From: Clostridia bacterium
Lineage (GTDB): Bacteria; Bacillota; Clostridia; Oscillospirales; CAG-272
Length of the DNA: 11,815 bases
Assembly (NCBI GenBank): GCA_017452565.1
Contig: JAFTMF010000093.1
Coordinates: 1 to 11,815, forward strand
Direction of reading: 5' to 3'
The notes beneath the pieces were generated by a model. It worked only from the letters and a program-made list of their open reading frames with translations, made no database searches and was not told the DNA's origin. Of the stretch, positions 1 through 5,798 are shown piece by piece (position 1 is the stretch's first letter; every line of letters starts with the position of its first letter). The position numbers and the translations under genes were made by a program.

Positions 1-28
1 CTCGCTTCCTAACCCACAGAAACAGAAA

Positions 29-54
29 TACCGAGGCAAATCAATGCCTCGGTA
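29..54 (-). terminator. Hairpin, probable minus-strand terminator
   Basis: A perfect 10-base-pair stem (29-38 with 45-54) closes a 6-base loop. On the minus strand the stem is followed by a T-rich stretch (TTTCTGTTTCTG), while on the plus strand it is followed by CTTACG. It therefore fits a minus-strand terminator better. No gene that it would terminate is clear in this window. The rest of 1-160 shows no convincing coding signal. A stop codon at 10-12 could end an upstream plus-strand gene, but three codons are not enough to say. Confidence 0.45.
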
Positions 55-160
55 CTTACGCCGCCTATTTCTCCGCTAAGAATGCAGAGGCGATGAGAAG
101 CGTTTCTTGTTATAGAAATCCAAAACTCGGTAGATTTGCCGACAGCGAACAATAATTCTC

Positions 161-189
161 TTGCAATATTCCAAATCATATGCTATAAT
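161..189 (+). promoter_or_regulatory. Sigma-A promoter of the lipoprotein gene
   Basis: The -35 box TTGCAA is at 161-166 and a perfect -10 box TATAAT at 184-189, with 17 bases between them. TG at 181-182 makes an extended -10 (TGCTATAAT). Transcription should start near 196, giving a leader of about 58 bases. The leader contains a small hairpin (stem 207-212 with 223-228, CTCGCA/TGCGAG) just upstream of the ribosome site. Confidence 0.8.
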
Positions 190-253
190 AAAGTAACTCT
201 TAAAAACTCGCAAATCACAATCTGCGAGAATGTACCTCAAGGAGCGACTGAAA

Positions 254-1405
254 ATGAAAAAAGTACATCTTTCAACTGTTAGCTTAGTCCTGATGACTGT
301 TATGTTGTGTGGTATGCTCAGCTCTTGCGGATTTGAAGAATTTACCGTATACACCTGCGGAAGCGGATTCTACTTCAACCGATCCAACGATGCGACCTAT
401 ACCATCCCCGATCTGGATGTGGAATCCACGGGCAATTACTTCTATCTGGAAGACTATTTCTGCAGCGAAGAGCTGGGAACCGAGTACAAGATCAAGCGCG
501 GCTTCTTTACCGTCGGCTCGGTTTGGCTGGCCAAGAAAAGTGATCATTATGAAGAGCCGATGTATAGCTTTGACGTGTGGGAGCATCACGACAACAGCAT
601 TGTCATAACCTCTGATATGCACTGCGTAGAGTTCACCTCCTCCAAGCCTGACGAGCCTGCCAACGTGTACATTCAGATCACAGAGCGCGATCTTCCGCTG
701 GATCTCATCTTTAACGACGTGAAGATTTGCGCTACTTCGGGCACCCCCGTGGTGTTCTCATCTGCATTGACCGATATCAACGTAATTCTGGTAGGCGAAA
801 ATGAGTTGTCGGTAGGACGGCAGCGTTTTACGTTGGAGCAATTGGTGCAGCATTTGCAGAAGGAAGCAGTATCCTCTCAGCTGAAGCTCTATTACGATAC
901 GATGGAAGAGCTGAGCTTCGCAGAAGATGCATTCTACGGAAAAGTGGATAGCCAAGTGGTTGCAGATCATTATCGAGATACAGTAACCAATCTGCTCATC
1001 GGTGTCGGTGAAAGCTGGGTAGGAATCCTTGAGGGAGTCGGAACGGTATTCAACGGCAAGGAAGGCGTGGCAGGATTGGATGGCGTGCCCGCAATCGTTC
1101 ATCCCTGCGGTATCAGCATCTCGGGAGAGGGAAGTATCACGATCACCGGTGGTGGAGGTCGAGACGGCAGTGATGCCGGCGCATCGCTGTTTGGTACAGC
1201 AGACGGCGGTGACGGCGGTAACGGTGGCAGCGGTATCTGCTGTGGAAGCTATCTGGACGTGAACGGCAAAGTCACGCTTCAGGGTGGCGGTCTGGGACAA
1301 GGCGGCGAACCCTCCCAGGGACTGTTCGGTTCTAACGGCAGCAGAGGCAATAACGGCGTGGAAGGCGCGCCTGCCGAGATTGCCAATCCTCGTGAGGAAG
1401 AATAA
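254..1405 (+). CDS. Secreted lipoprotein with glycine-rich C-terminal region
   Basis: The product is a 383-residue exported lipoprotein of unknown function. The start is set at the ATG at 254 (MKKVHLS), because AAGGAGCG lies about 8 bases upstream; an in-frame ATG at 230 has no ribosome site and would put a charged extension before the signal peptide. The signal peptide is KK followed by a hydrophobic stretch and a lipobox LSSC with the lipidated Cys at residue 25, so the protein should be anchored on the outer face of the membrane. The middle (about 30-280) is mixed, beta-rich-looking sequence with no family I recognise. From about residue 285 to 365 it becomes very rich in Gly, Ser and Asp, with runs such as GGDGGNGGSG and an unusual CysCys pair (GICCGSY). 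It ends in a charged tail, REEE. Gly-rich beta-repeat tails of this kind occur in clostridial surface proteins annotated as carbohydrate-binding or adhesin-like, but that is only an analogy. The gene is monocistronic, with its own promoter and terminator. Confidence 0.85.
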   Translation: MKKVHLSTVSLVLMTVMLCGMLSSCGFEEFTVYTCGSGFYFNRSNDATYTIPDLDVESTGNYFYLEDYFCSEELGTEYKIKRGFFTVGSVWLAKKSDHYEEPMYSFDVWEHHDNSIVITSDMHCVEFTSSKPDEPANVYIQITERDLPLDLIFNDVKICATSGTPVVFSSALTDINVILVGENELSVGRQRFTLEQLVQHLQKEAVSSQLKLYYDTMEELSFAEDAFYGKVDSQVVADHYRDTVTNLLIGVGESWVGILEGVGTVFNGKEGVAGLDGVPAIVHPCGISISGEGSITITGGGGRDGSDAGASLFGTADGGDGGNGGSGICCGSYLDVNGKVTLQGGGLGQGGEPSQGLFGSNGSRGNNGVEGAPAEIANPREEE

Positions 1406-1410
1406 AAAGA

Positions 1411-1440
1411 AAAAGCGACAGGATCAAACCTGTCGCTTTT
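1411..1440. terminator. Bidirectional terminator between lipoprotein gene and tRNA-Leu
   Basis: A perfect 12-base-pair stem (1411-1422 with 1429-1440) closes the 6-base loop ATCAAA. Reading plus, the stem ends in a T run after the lipoprotein stop codon at 1403-1405. Reading minus, it is followed by TTTTTCTTTTTA, a strong T tract, and begins immediately after the encoded CCA of tRNA-Leu. One hairpin therefore serves both convergent transcripts. Confidence 0.9.
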
Positions 1441-1527
1441 TGGTGCCGGTGGCGGGGGTCGAACCCGCACGGTATCGCTACCACTGGATTTTGAGTCCAG
1501 CACGTCTGCCAATTCCATCACACCGGC
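1441..1527 (-). tRNA. tRNA-Leu (anticodon CAA)
   Basis: This 87-base tRNA, read on the minus strand, has a perfect acceptor stem GCCGGTG/CACCGGC, discriminator A and an encoded CCA (complement of 1441-1443). The anticodon arm is CTGGA-CTCAAAA-TCCAG, placing CAA at the anticodon, so it reads the Leu codon UUG. The long variable arm (GTGGTAGCGATACC region) is the class II feature expected of tRNA-Leu, and the T arm carries GGTTCGACCCC. It has its own promoter on the minus strand and is divergent from tRNA-Arg. Confidence 0.96.
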
Positions 1528-1538
1528 GTTACCATTGC

Positions 1539-1567
1539 ATTATAGCACACTCTGCGGCAGAAATCAA
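1539..1567 (-). promoter_or_regulatory. Promoter of tRNA-Leu
   Basis: On the minus strand, the -35 box TTGATT (1562-1567) and a perfect -10 box TATAAT (1539-1544) are 17 bases apart. A TGC directly before the -10 makes it extended. The -10 box ends 11 bases before the first base of the mature tRNA, so the 5' leader is only a few bases long. Confidence 0.85.
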
Positions 1568-1610
1568 GAGGTTTTGGAAAAAATCTTGAGAAAAAATTGA
1601 GAAAAATCAC

Positions 1611-1639
1611 TTGACACCGAGGGGCTTTTATGGTATCAT
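1611..1639 (+). promoter_or_regulatory. Promoter of tRNA-Arg
   Basis: A consensus -35 box TTGACA (1611-1616) and a -10 box TATCAT (1634-1639) are 17 bases apart, with TGG before the -10. The tRNA begins 11 bases after the -10 box. Together with the tRNA-Leu promoter this forms a compact back-to-back promoter region of about 100 bases. Confidence 0.85.
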
Positions 1640-1650
1640 TAAAAGGTCAT

Positions 1651-1727
1651 CTACCCGTGGCTCAGCTGGATAGCGCGCAAGACTCCGACTCTTGAGGTCG
1701 CAGGTTCGAATCCTGTCGGGTAGGCCA
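1651..1727 (+). tRNA. tRNA-Arg (anticodon CCG)
   Basis: This 77-base tRNA has acceptor stem CTACCCG/CGGGTAG, discriminator G and encoded CCA at 1725-1727. The anticodon arm is CAAGA-CTCCGAC-TCTTG, so the anticodon is CCG at 1685-1687, reading the Arg codon CGG. The T arm carries GGTTCGAATCC with one G-T wobble at the base of the stem. The D stem (GCTC with GCGC) has one mismatch. A 23-base near-copy of its 3' end lies 184 bases downstream (1888-1910). The gene ends directly in its own terminator. Confidence 0.95.
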
Positions 1728-1765
1728 AATAAAGGCAAACGCCCATGTGGCGTTTGCCTTTATTT
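1727..1765 (+). terminator. Terminator of tRNA-Arg
   Basis: A perfect 17-base-pair inverted repeat (1727-1743 with 1749-1765) closes the 5-base loop CATGT. The stem starts at the last A of CCA, and its 3' arm ends TTTATTT. This is a strong intrinsic terminator directly abutting the mature tRNA end. Confidence 0.88.
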
Positions 1766-1800
1766 CGTTTAACGGACAGGGTTCATTGGATTTGTGACCC

Positions 1801-1826
1801 GCAAGAATCCGTTTGCGGATTCTTGC
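1801..1826. repeat. Perfect 11-bp hairpin in the gap after tRNA-Arg
   Basis: An inverted repeat pairs 1801-1811 with 1816-1826 around the 4-base loop TTTG. No T tract follows on either strand, so it is not a standard terminator. It lies in the 1766-1935 gap, where I see no credible gene. Confidence 0.6.
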
Positions 1827-1832
1827 GCAGAA

Positions 1833-1881
1833 AGCCCTGAAAGGGCGTCTGCAGCAGTAAGCTCCGAAGGGGCGTCTGCAG
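1833..1881. repeat. Imperfect tandem repeat, 27-base period
   Basis: Bases 1833-1854 and 1860-1881 match at 19 of 22 positions with a 27-base offset, sharing GGGCGTCTGCAG. Each copy can also form a short hairpin (GCCC/GGGC in the first). The unit lies between the two copies of the tRNA-Arg 3' end. Only about two copies are present and the function is unknown. Confidence 0.6.
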
Positions 1882-1887
1882 TGCAGC

Positions 1888-1910
1888 GTTTGAATCCTGT
1901 CGGGTAGGCC
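1888..1910 (+). repeat. Duplicate of the tRNA-Arg 3' end (att-like)
   Basis: This stretch matches 1704-1726, the 3' end of tRNA-Arg from the T arm to the second C of CCA, at 22 of 23 bases; the one difference is T for C at 1891. Similarity stops at both ends: the rest of the tRNA is not repeated. Direct repeats of a tRNA 3' end are the usual mark of integration by tyrosine recombinases, but only 161 bases lie between the copies and no integrase is present. It may instead be a remnant of a lost tandem tRNA. Confidence 0.7.
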
Positions 1911-1935
1911 CAAAAAATATGCCTATGGAAGGGAC

Positions 1936-2358
1936 TCAAAGCTCCTTCTCCATTCCTTGATGGGGAACGTGTTCGTCCATATATCGGCCGCCGACAGGGG
2001 TGTAGCCGATCTTTTCGTAAAAGGGGATTGCCTGTACCTGTGCGCCGATGTGGGTGCGCTTGCCACCGCACGCTTTGATTTGCGCCTCGGCTTCCCGTAC
2101 CAGTTTACCGCCCAGCCCTTGTCCGCGGAGCGTGCGCAGGACGGCAATCCGTCCGATGGCATATTCGCCCTTCGTTTCGGTTTCGTAGTAACGGCAGGTG
2201 CCGACGGCTTGCCCGTCTTGGAATGCTACCAAGTGGACGGCGACGCTGTCCACTTCGTCAAATTCTTTTACAAATCCTTGCTCCTCCCAGAAAACGGTGA
2301 GTCGGATGGACTTGGCTTCTTCGGGGAGCGTTTTGTAGGTTCTGATCTCGATTGCCAT
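1936..2358 (-). CDS. GNAT family N-acetyltransferase, ElaA/YjcF-like
   Basis: This 140-residue cytoplasmic protein is predicted to transfer an acetyl group from acetyl-CoA to an unidentified amine. The start is set at the ATG at 2356-2358 (MAIEIRTYK), preceded by AGAGGA about 8 bases upstream. A longer in-frame start at 2397 would run through the upstream gene's terminator. The GNAT acetyl-CoA loop is RGQGLG at residues 78-83, preceded by the beta-4 strand GRIAVL. The C-terminal IPFYEKIGY (111-119) is the usual beta-5/alpha-4 motif. The N-terminal VFWEEQGFVKEFDEVD and the C-terminal DEHVPHQGM match the pattern of the small ElaA/YjcF subfamily (FxxEQ...E.D and E..IPH..M), so this subfamily is likely, though the substrate cannot be named. 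It follows the zinc peptidase gene but is separated from it by a terminator; no clear promoter of its own was found. Confidence 0.88.
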   Translation of the reverse strand: MAIEIRTYKTLPEEAKSIRLTVFWEEQGFVKEFDEVDSVAVHLVAFQDGQAVGTCRYYETETKGEYAIGRIAVLRTLRGQGLGGKLVREAEAQIKACGGKRTHIGAQVQAIPFYEKIGYTPVGGRYMDEHVPHQGMEKEL

Positions 2359-2380
2359 AATAGTTCCTCTTGTGATAGAT

Positions 2381-2416
2381 AAAACAGTGCCGGACAAATC
2401 GTTGTCCGGCTGTTTT
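2381..2416 (-). terminator. Terminator after the zinc peptidase gene
   Basis: The inverted repeat pairs 2390-2397 (CCGGACAA) with 2402-2409 around loop ATCG. It is extended by 2381-2387 (AAAACAG) with 2410-2416, with a two-base bulge at 2388-2389. On the minus strand the 3' arm ends CTGTTTTATC. It lies between the peptidase stop codon and the acetyltransferase start. The plus strand also ends in TTTT, so it may work both ways. Confidence 0.8.
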
Positions 2417-2447
2417 GTTATTGGTTAATGGATCACTGCGATAGATA

Positions 2448-3146
2448 TCATCTGCGACGTTGTACCAGCAGTACCAGACGCAGGAGCTGCATCAGCGAAA
2501 CGGCCAGTGCGGCAACGTAGGTCATAGCGGCTGCGGTGAGTACCTTCTTGGTCTGTCCCAGTTCCTCACGATCCAACAGCCCGTACTGCTCGATGGCAGC
2601 CAGTGCACGGCGGCTGGCGTTAAATTCGGTAGGCAGAGTAACCAGCTGGAAGAGAGTGGAAAGGGAGAAGCAGATTACACCGGCATAGGCAAGATAAATG
2701 AAGATTGATCCGTAGTAGGACAACAAGATGCCCAGCAAAACCAGCGGCATCGTCAGCTTGGCGCCGATGTTGGTAATGGGAATAATAGCCGCACGGATAT
2801 GAATAGGCATATAACCTACAGCGTGCTGTACAGCGTGGCCTGCCTCGTGAGCGGCAACGCCGATGGCGGCGGGCGAAGTATTGTCGTAGGTAGCATCGGA
2901 GAGACGGATCACGTTGGCACGGGGATCGTAGTGATCGGTCAGATTACCGGATACACGCTGAATCCCAACGTGATAGAGACCGTTGGCATCCAGTACGCGA
3001 CGGGCGGCATCTGCACCGGTGATCCCTCTGTGGGAGCGGAATTTTGAATACTTATTGAAGGTGGATTTTACCATTGCGCTGGCGATCATCGAAAAGATCA
3101 CCGCAGGCAGGACAAGAAGGATGTATAACGAATCATAGAAAAACAT
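2448..3146 (-). CDS. Membrane zinc metallopeptidase, YugP family
   Basis: This 232-residue integral membrane protein belongs to the YugP-like neutral zinc metallopeptidase family (Pfam Zn_peptidase_2). The ATG at 3144-3146 is chosen because AAGGAG sits 8 bases upstream; a TTG two codons earlier is only 2 bases from that site. The order is an N-terminal membrane helix (about 4-26), a soluble part typical of the family (ITGADAARRVLDANGL at 42-57; HYDPRANVIRLSDATYDNTS at 72-91), the zinc motif HEAGH at residues 100-104 (His100, Glu101, His104), and two to three more helices (about 117-172). LPTEFNASRRA follows at about 171-181, where Glu174 is a candidate third zinc ligand. A final helix (about 203-227) ends in a basic QRRR. 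Its length is normal for the family. The biological substrate is unknown. A TATAAT on the minus strand (3171-3176) is a possible -10 box, but no good -35 is visible. Confidence 0.92.
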   Translation of the reverse strand: MFFYDSLYILLVLPAVIFSMIASAMVKSTFNKYSKFRSHRGITGADAARRVLDANGLYHVGIQRVSGNLTDHYDPRANVIRLSDATYDNTSPAAIGVAAHEAGHAVQHAVGYMPIHIRAAIIPITNIGAKLTMPLVLLGILLSYYGSIFIYLAYAGVICFSLSTLFQLVTLPTEFNASRRALAAIEQYGLLDREELGQTKKVLTAAAMTYVAALAVSLMQLLRLVLLVQRRR

Positions 3147-3191
3147 TTGCAACTCTCCTTTGCAACTATAATTATACGTATAAAATGGAAT

Positions 3192-3229
3192 AAAACCAGC
3201 GGCATGACCTATCCCGGATCATGCCGCTG
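3192..3229 (-). terminator. Terminator closing the DUF1700-DUF4097-DUF378 unit
   Basis: A perfect 11-base-pair stem (3197-3207 with 3219-3229) closes an 11-base loop. On the minus strand it is followed by GGTTTTA. It lies 141 bases beyond the DUF378 stop codon, and the 22-base repeat array fills the space between. The plus side has no T run. Confidence 0.75.
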
Positions 3230-3236
3230 TACTATC

Positions 3237-3368
3237 GCAGTGCTAACGCACGGCGATGGCAGTGCTAACGCACGGCGATGGCAGTGCTAACGCACGGCGA
3301 TGGCAGTGCTAACGCACAGCGATGGCAGTGCTAACGCACAGCGATGGCAGTGCTAACGCACAGCGATG
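3237..3368. repeat. Six tandem copies of a 22-base repeat
   Basis: Six head-to-tail 22-base units start at 3237, 3259, 3281, 3303, 3325 and 3347, with no spacer between them. Units 1-3 are identical and units 4-6 are identical. The two groups differ at one base, G versus A in the GCAC(G/A)GCG segment. Each unit contains GTGCGTTAGCAC on the minus strand (4-bp stem, loop GTTA), extended by two more pairs beyond a mismatch. The array starts one base after the DUF378 stop codon and ends before its terminator, so it is transcribed as 3' untranslated RNA. A 22-base period is not a multiple of three, and the array is not needed to encode any gene I can support. Confidence 0.97.
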
Positions 3369-3369
3369 T

Positions 3370-3585
3370 TTATTCGGACAGGGAGGGAGCCAGTGCATTC
3401 TCTTCTCTGAAGAGCAGGGTAATGCACCAAAGCGCACACAGACCGACCACCGTGAAGATGATACGGGACAGCAGTGCGTCCTGACTACCGAAGATCCAAG
3501 CGATAATATCAAAGCCAAAAAGTCCGATAGAACCCCAGTTGATTCCGCCGACAATCAGCAGAAGAAGGGTGATTTTATCAAACAT
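3370..3585 (-). CDS. DUF378 small membrane protein (YuzA-like)
   Basis: This 71-residue protein has two membrane helices (about 5-32 and 39-60), separated by a short loop (GSQDALLS). The N-terminal segment LLLIVGGINWGSIGLFGFD is the signature of the DUF378 family. Its role is unknown. The start is secure: AAAGGAGGA lies 6 bases upstream of the ATG at 3583-3585. The stop TAA (3370-3372) is followed one base later by the 22-base repeat array. The gene lies 89 bases downstream of the DUF4097 gene on the same strand with no strong terminator between, so it is probably part of the same transcript. The polar C-terminal tail (REENALAPSLSE) should be cytoplasmic or surface-exposed depending on topology. 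Confidence 0.88.
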   Translation of the reverse strand: MFDKITLLLLIVGGINWGSIGLFGFDIIAWIFGSQDALLSRIIFTVVGLCALWCITLLFREENALAPSLSE

Positions 3586-3660
3586 ACGATTCCTCCTTTG
3601 TGTGGGCGAGTGTGGCAGGTGCCCGCAAAGGTAGGATCAACCGAAATCGGCAGGTTCATA

Positions 3661-3679
3661 CTTGACAAAAACTGTCAAG
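3661..3679 (-). other. Hairpin over the DUF4097 stop codon
   Basis: A perfect 7-base-pair inverted repeat, CTTGACA/TGTCAAG, with a 5-base loop (GTTTT on the minus strand), contains the TGA stop codon at 3675-3677. No T tract follows on the minus strand, so it is at best a weak terminator. It could reduce read-through into the DUF378 gene or protect the upstream message from 3' exonucleases. Confidence 0.45.
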
Positions 3680-4733
3680 ATTCAGATTGAGTGGCAGCAT
3701 CCTCAGATGCAGGCGGCTCGGAGGTGGTGGGCTCAGAGGTATCGGGGACTTCGTCCTCCGATACCAGCTGGCGGTCGCCGTATTTGGTGACGACCTTGCC
3801 TTCTTCCAGCGTGATGGTCAGCTTACCGGGAGCGGCCTCTCCTTCGGGAGAGAAATCTTCCTTACCCAGAAGCAGATCGCCCAGATAAACTTCGCCGTCC
3901 TCTACCAGAATCTCACGAAGATAGGAGCCTTGGGTGTAAACCGTTTCAACGGTCAGATCACACTGGGTCATTTTTAGGTTCAGATCTGCAAAATCTGCAC
4001 TGATGAGATTGATCTCACCTTCTTTGCCGGAGAACACGATATCTTCGGTTACCAGACCGCTGGCAAGGAAACTGCCGCCTGCCATATCATAGGTAAGGTG
4101 ATCGATGGTGGTGGAGACAGCGGAGATCTCGGTATCGTCGCAGCTGGCGTCCACAATAGAAGCGCTGAGAGTGTTGATGTCGATTTTGGATTTGTTGGAA
4201 ACGATACTGTACTCGGTTTTACCGGTCAGATTCACCATATTAACGGTGCAGTTGTCAAAGGTCAGATTGAACTGTTTAATATCCTGATCGGCGGGGATAT
4301 AGACCAAAACCTGAGGCGTTTCTTCTTTCTGCTCGCCCATAAAGGAGAGAAGCGTGCGCCACACGCCGGCAAAGGCAACACCGGAGCCGTCCAGACTGAA
4401 GTAGTCCATAATGGAAAGCTGATTGGATACCTTGATGGTTTTGTTGGTAACGTTGGCAATATAGCTGTTGGGCTTGAAGCCGATGAGCTCAACCTTTGCT
4501 TCCTTGGAGCCGCCGCGGATTTCCACGTCACAGCCCTTCAGGTTCAAGCTGATGGTAGCAACACGCTGCTTGGAGTAATCAAGCTCCAAAAAACTCTGAC
4601 CGTCCTCGGAGGTGGTGTAACCGTCAATGGCCTCGTCGCTGGGAGCGTTGGAGCGAGCGTAGTTGCAGAGGAAGACACCGCTGACGATCATCAGAGCAGC
4701 GATGACTAAAAAGATCCAAGAGGAAAGTTTCAC
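3675..4733 (-). CDS. Membrane-anchored DUF4097-type beta-repeat protein
   Basis: This 352-residue protein has an N-terminal membrane helix (about 5-23), after which the bulk should lie outside the membrane. Repeated short beta strands follow, for example VATISLNLKGCDVEIRGG, VSNKSKIDINTLSASIVD and INLISADFADLNLKMTQCDLTVETV. This fits the right-handed beta repeat of the DUF4097 family. Residues from about 325 to the end are a Ser/Thr/Pro/Glu-rich tail (TSEPTTSEPPASED). No catalytic motif is visible. The start is GTG at 4731-4733, which overlaps the TGA of the DUF1700 gene within CTGTGA. An AAAGGA lies 11 bases upstream, so translation is probably coupled. DUF1700-DUF4097 pairs are common in Bacillota and are usually tied to envelope stress; that role here is inference. 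Confidence 0.85.
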   Translation of the reverse strand: MKLSSWIFLVIAALMIVSGVFLCNYARSNAPSDEAIDGYTTSEDGQSFLELDYSKQRVATISLNLKGCDVEIRGGSKEAKVELIGFKPNSYIANVTNKTIKVSNQLSIMDYFSLDGSGVAFAGVWRTLLSFMGEQKEETPQVLVYIPADQDIKQFNLTFDNCTVNMVNLTGKTEYSIVSNKSKIDINTLSASIVDASCDDTEISAVSTTIDHLTYDMAGGSFLASGLVTEDIVFSGKEGEINLISADFADLNLKMTQCDLTVETVYTQGSYLREILVEDGEVYLGDLLLGKEDFSPEGEAAPGKLTITLEEGKVVTKYGDRQLVSEDEVPDTSEPTTSEPPASEDAATQSES

Positions 4734-5605
4734 AGCTGCTCACATCCTTTCACGGCGTTCTTAGCGAATTCCACGATCTTTCGCGCGAACCACTTTACCA
4801 GTTTGCCCATTTGCGTGTACAAGAAGGGAACTAAGCGAATAGCGGCGTTATAAAGCAAGATGGCAGATGCCATTGTAATGCCTGCCACCAGCAGACCGAA
4901 TCCGATCTCGTGGAAGCCTACGTAGCGGGGAGCGGACAGCATTTGGGTAGCGCCGTACAGGAGAGCACCCACCGAAAGAACAGAGCCGACGCCCACGATC
5001 GCGATAATGGCAATGACGATGAAGAAAATTGATGCAGCCAATGCGAGGAAGACACCGCCGAAGATGCCGAATGCCGTTCCCAAAATCAGCAGGATGGTAG
5101 GGGCACAAATCAGCGCCAGCAGGAAGGTCAGCAAGCGAGGCTTATCACAGGGGATGTATTCGGATGAGGAAGACGTGGAGGAACGGCGTCTGGAGGAGCG
5201 AGAGGAATCGTTGACGAATTCCACGTCCGCACGCACCGACGCATTGGAGGGCTTGGAAGAAGGGCGTGCGGTCTCTACCGGAGAGAGATCATCCTCTGCA
5301 TCCAATTCGTCTGCTGTTTCTGCAGTAGCAGCTACTGTCTCGGAAGCATCGGTTTCAGGCTGCTGGGGAGCAGGCGCACGCTTGGATTGCAAAGGCTTGA
5401 CCTTGCGCTGGCTGCCGTCCTGCATCATCAGCTTGCGGACGATGATATCCAAATTGCGATCGGTAGTATATTGGGCAGCAGATTCGTCTGTCAGTTGGCT
5501 CAGCTTTTCTTCCAGGCTGGAGCACTGCGAGTTTACGTAATCCGTGTTGAAGCCTTCTTCGGTAAGTCGTGACCGAAGCGCATCAACGAACTCCAATCTA
5601 TTCAT
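4730..5605 (-). CDS. DUF1700 (HAAS-domain) membrane protein
   Basis: This 291-residue protein has an N-terminal alpha-helical HAAS/DUF1700-type domain (MNRLEFVDALRSRL, residues 1-62), a pattern usually seen in partners of PadR regulators or of DUF4097 proteins. A low-complexity linker of about 90 residues follows (65-155), first acidic and Ala/Thr-rich, then Ser/Arg-rich (SSRSSRRRSSTSSSS). The C-terminal half has three or four hydrophobic helices (about 158-178, 180-215, 235-256) and a basic amphipathic end (KLVKWFARKIVEFAKNAVKG). The start is strongly set by AGGAGGT 5 bases upstream of the ATG at 5603-5605. The long disordered linker is longer than in typical family members I know. No PadR gene lies beside it, and no convincing promoter could be picked in the AT-rich gap 5606-5700. 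Confidence 0.82.
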   Translation of the reverse strand: MNRLEFVDALRSRLTEEGFNTDYVNSQCSSLEEKLSQLTDESAAQYTTDRNLDIIVRKLMMQDGSQRKVKPLQSKRAPAPQQPETDASETVAATAETADELDAEDDLSPVETARPSSKPSNASVRADVEFVNDSSRSSRRRSSTSSSSEYIPCDKPRLLTFLLALICAPTILLILGTAFGIFGGVFLALAASIFFIVIAIIAIVGVGSVLSVGALLYGATQMLSAPRYVGFHEIGFGLLVAGITMASAILLYNAAIRLVPFLYTQMGKLVKWFARKIVEFAKNAVKGCEQL

Positions 5606-5677
5606 AGAAACCTCCTAAATTAAATGGAAAATTGCAAGTTGCAAATGGCAAATTGAGTTTGCGGAAATTGTTTGCAA

Positions 5678-5694
5678 ATCAATCGTTTATTGAT
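5678..5694. other. Inverted repeat upstream of the trmB promoter
   Basis: ATCAAT (5678-5683) and ATTGAT (5689-5694) are a perfect 6-base inverted repeat around CGTTT. They lie 11 bases upstream of the trmB -35 box and in the gap shared with the divergent DUF1700 gene. Three TTGCAA words (5632, 5639, 5672) lie just beyond. It could be an operator, but no binding protein can be named. Confidence 0.3.
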
Positions 5695-5704
5695 ACGAAA
5701 AGGG

Positions 5705-5732
5705 TTGAAATTTTTGAAAATGATGGTATAAT
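5705..5732 (+). promoter_or_regulatory. Promoter of trmB
   Basis: The -35 box TTGAAA (5705-5710) and a perfect -10 box TATAAT (5727-5732) are 16 bases apart. Transcription should begin near 5739. The leader then contains a 6-base-pair hairpin (GCCTCG at 5745-5750 with CGGGGC at 5755-5760, one G-T pair) well ahead of the ribosome site GGAG at 5784-5787. Confidence 0.75.
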
Positions 5733-5798
5733 GATACTGAACTTGCCTCGAATGCGGGGCTACAGATTATTATATCAGAAATCGGAGAAAATAGCAAT

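Noticed and set aside
76..354. 92-codon minus-strand frame over the lipoprotein promoter
   Set aside because: It starts inside the lipoprotein gene, covers its promoter and ribosome site, lacks its own ribosome site and resembles no protein family.
1279..1521. Minus-strand reading frame starting MMELADVLDSK, 80 codons
   Set aside because: Its first part is a direct translation of the tRNA-Leu gene, a common false ORF, and the rest is antisense to the lipoprotein gene.
1662..2162. Minus-strand reading frames across tRNA-Arg and the repeat patch
   Set aside because: They are antisense to the tRNA (PTRQDSNLRP is the usual artefact) or overlap the acetyltransferase gene in another frame; they have no ribosome site.
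3237..3368. Possible CRISPR array
   Set aside because: The 22-base units are directly abutting with no spacers, and no cas genes are nearby.
4098..4709. 203-codon plus-strand frame inside the DUF4097 gene
   Set aside because: It is antisense to a well-supported gene and its composition is that of a mirror frame.
5632..5677. TTGCAA words as a promoter for the DUF1700 gene
   Set aside because: No -10 box lies at 16-18 bases from any of them on the minus strand, so a promoter call cannot be supported.
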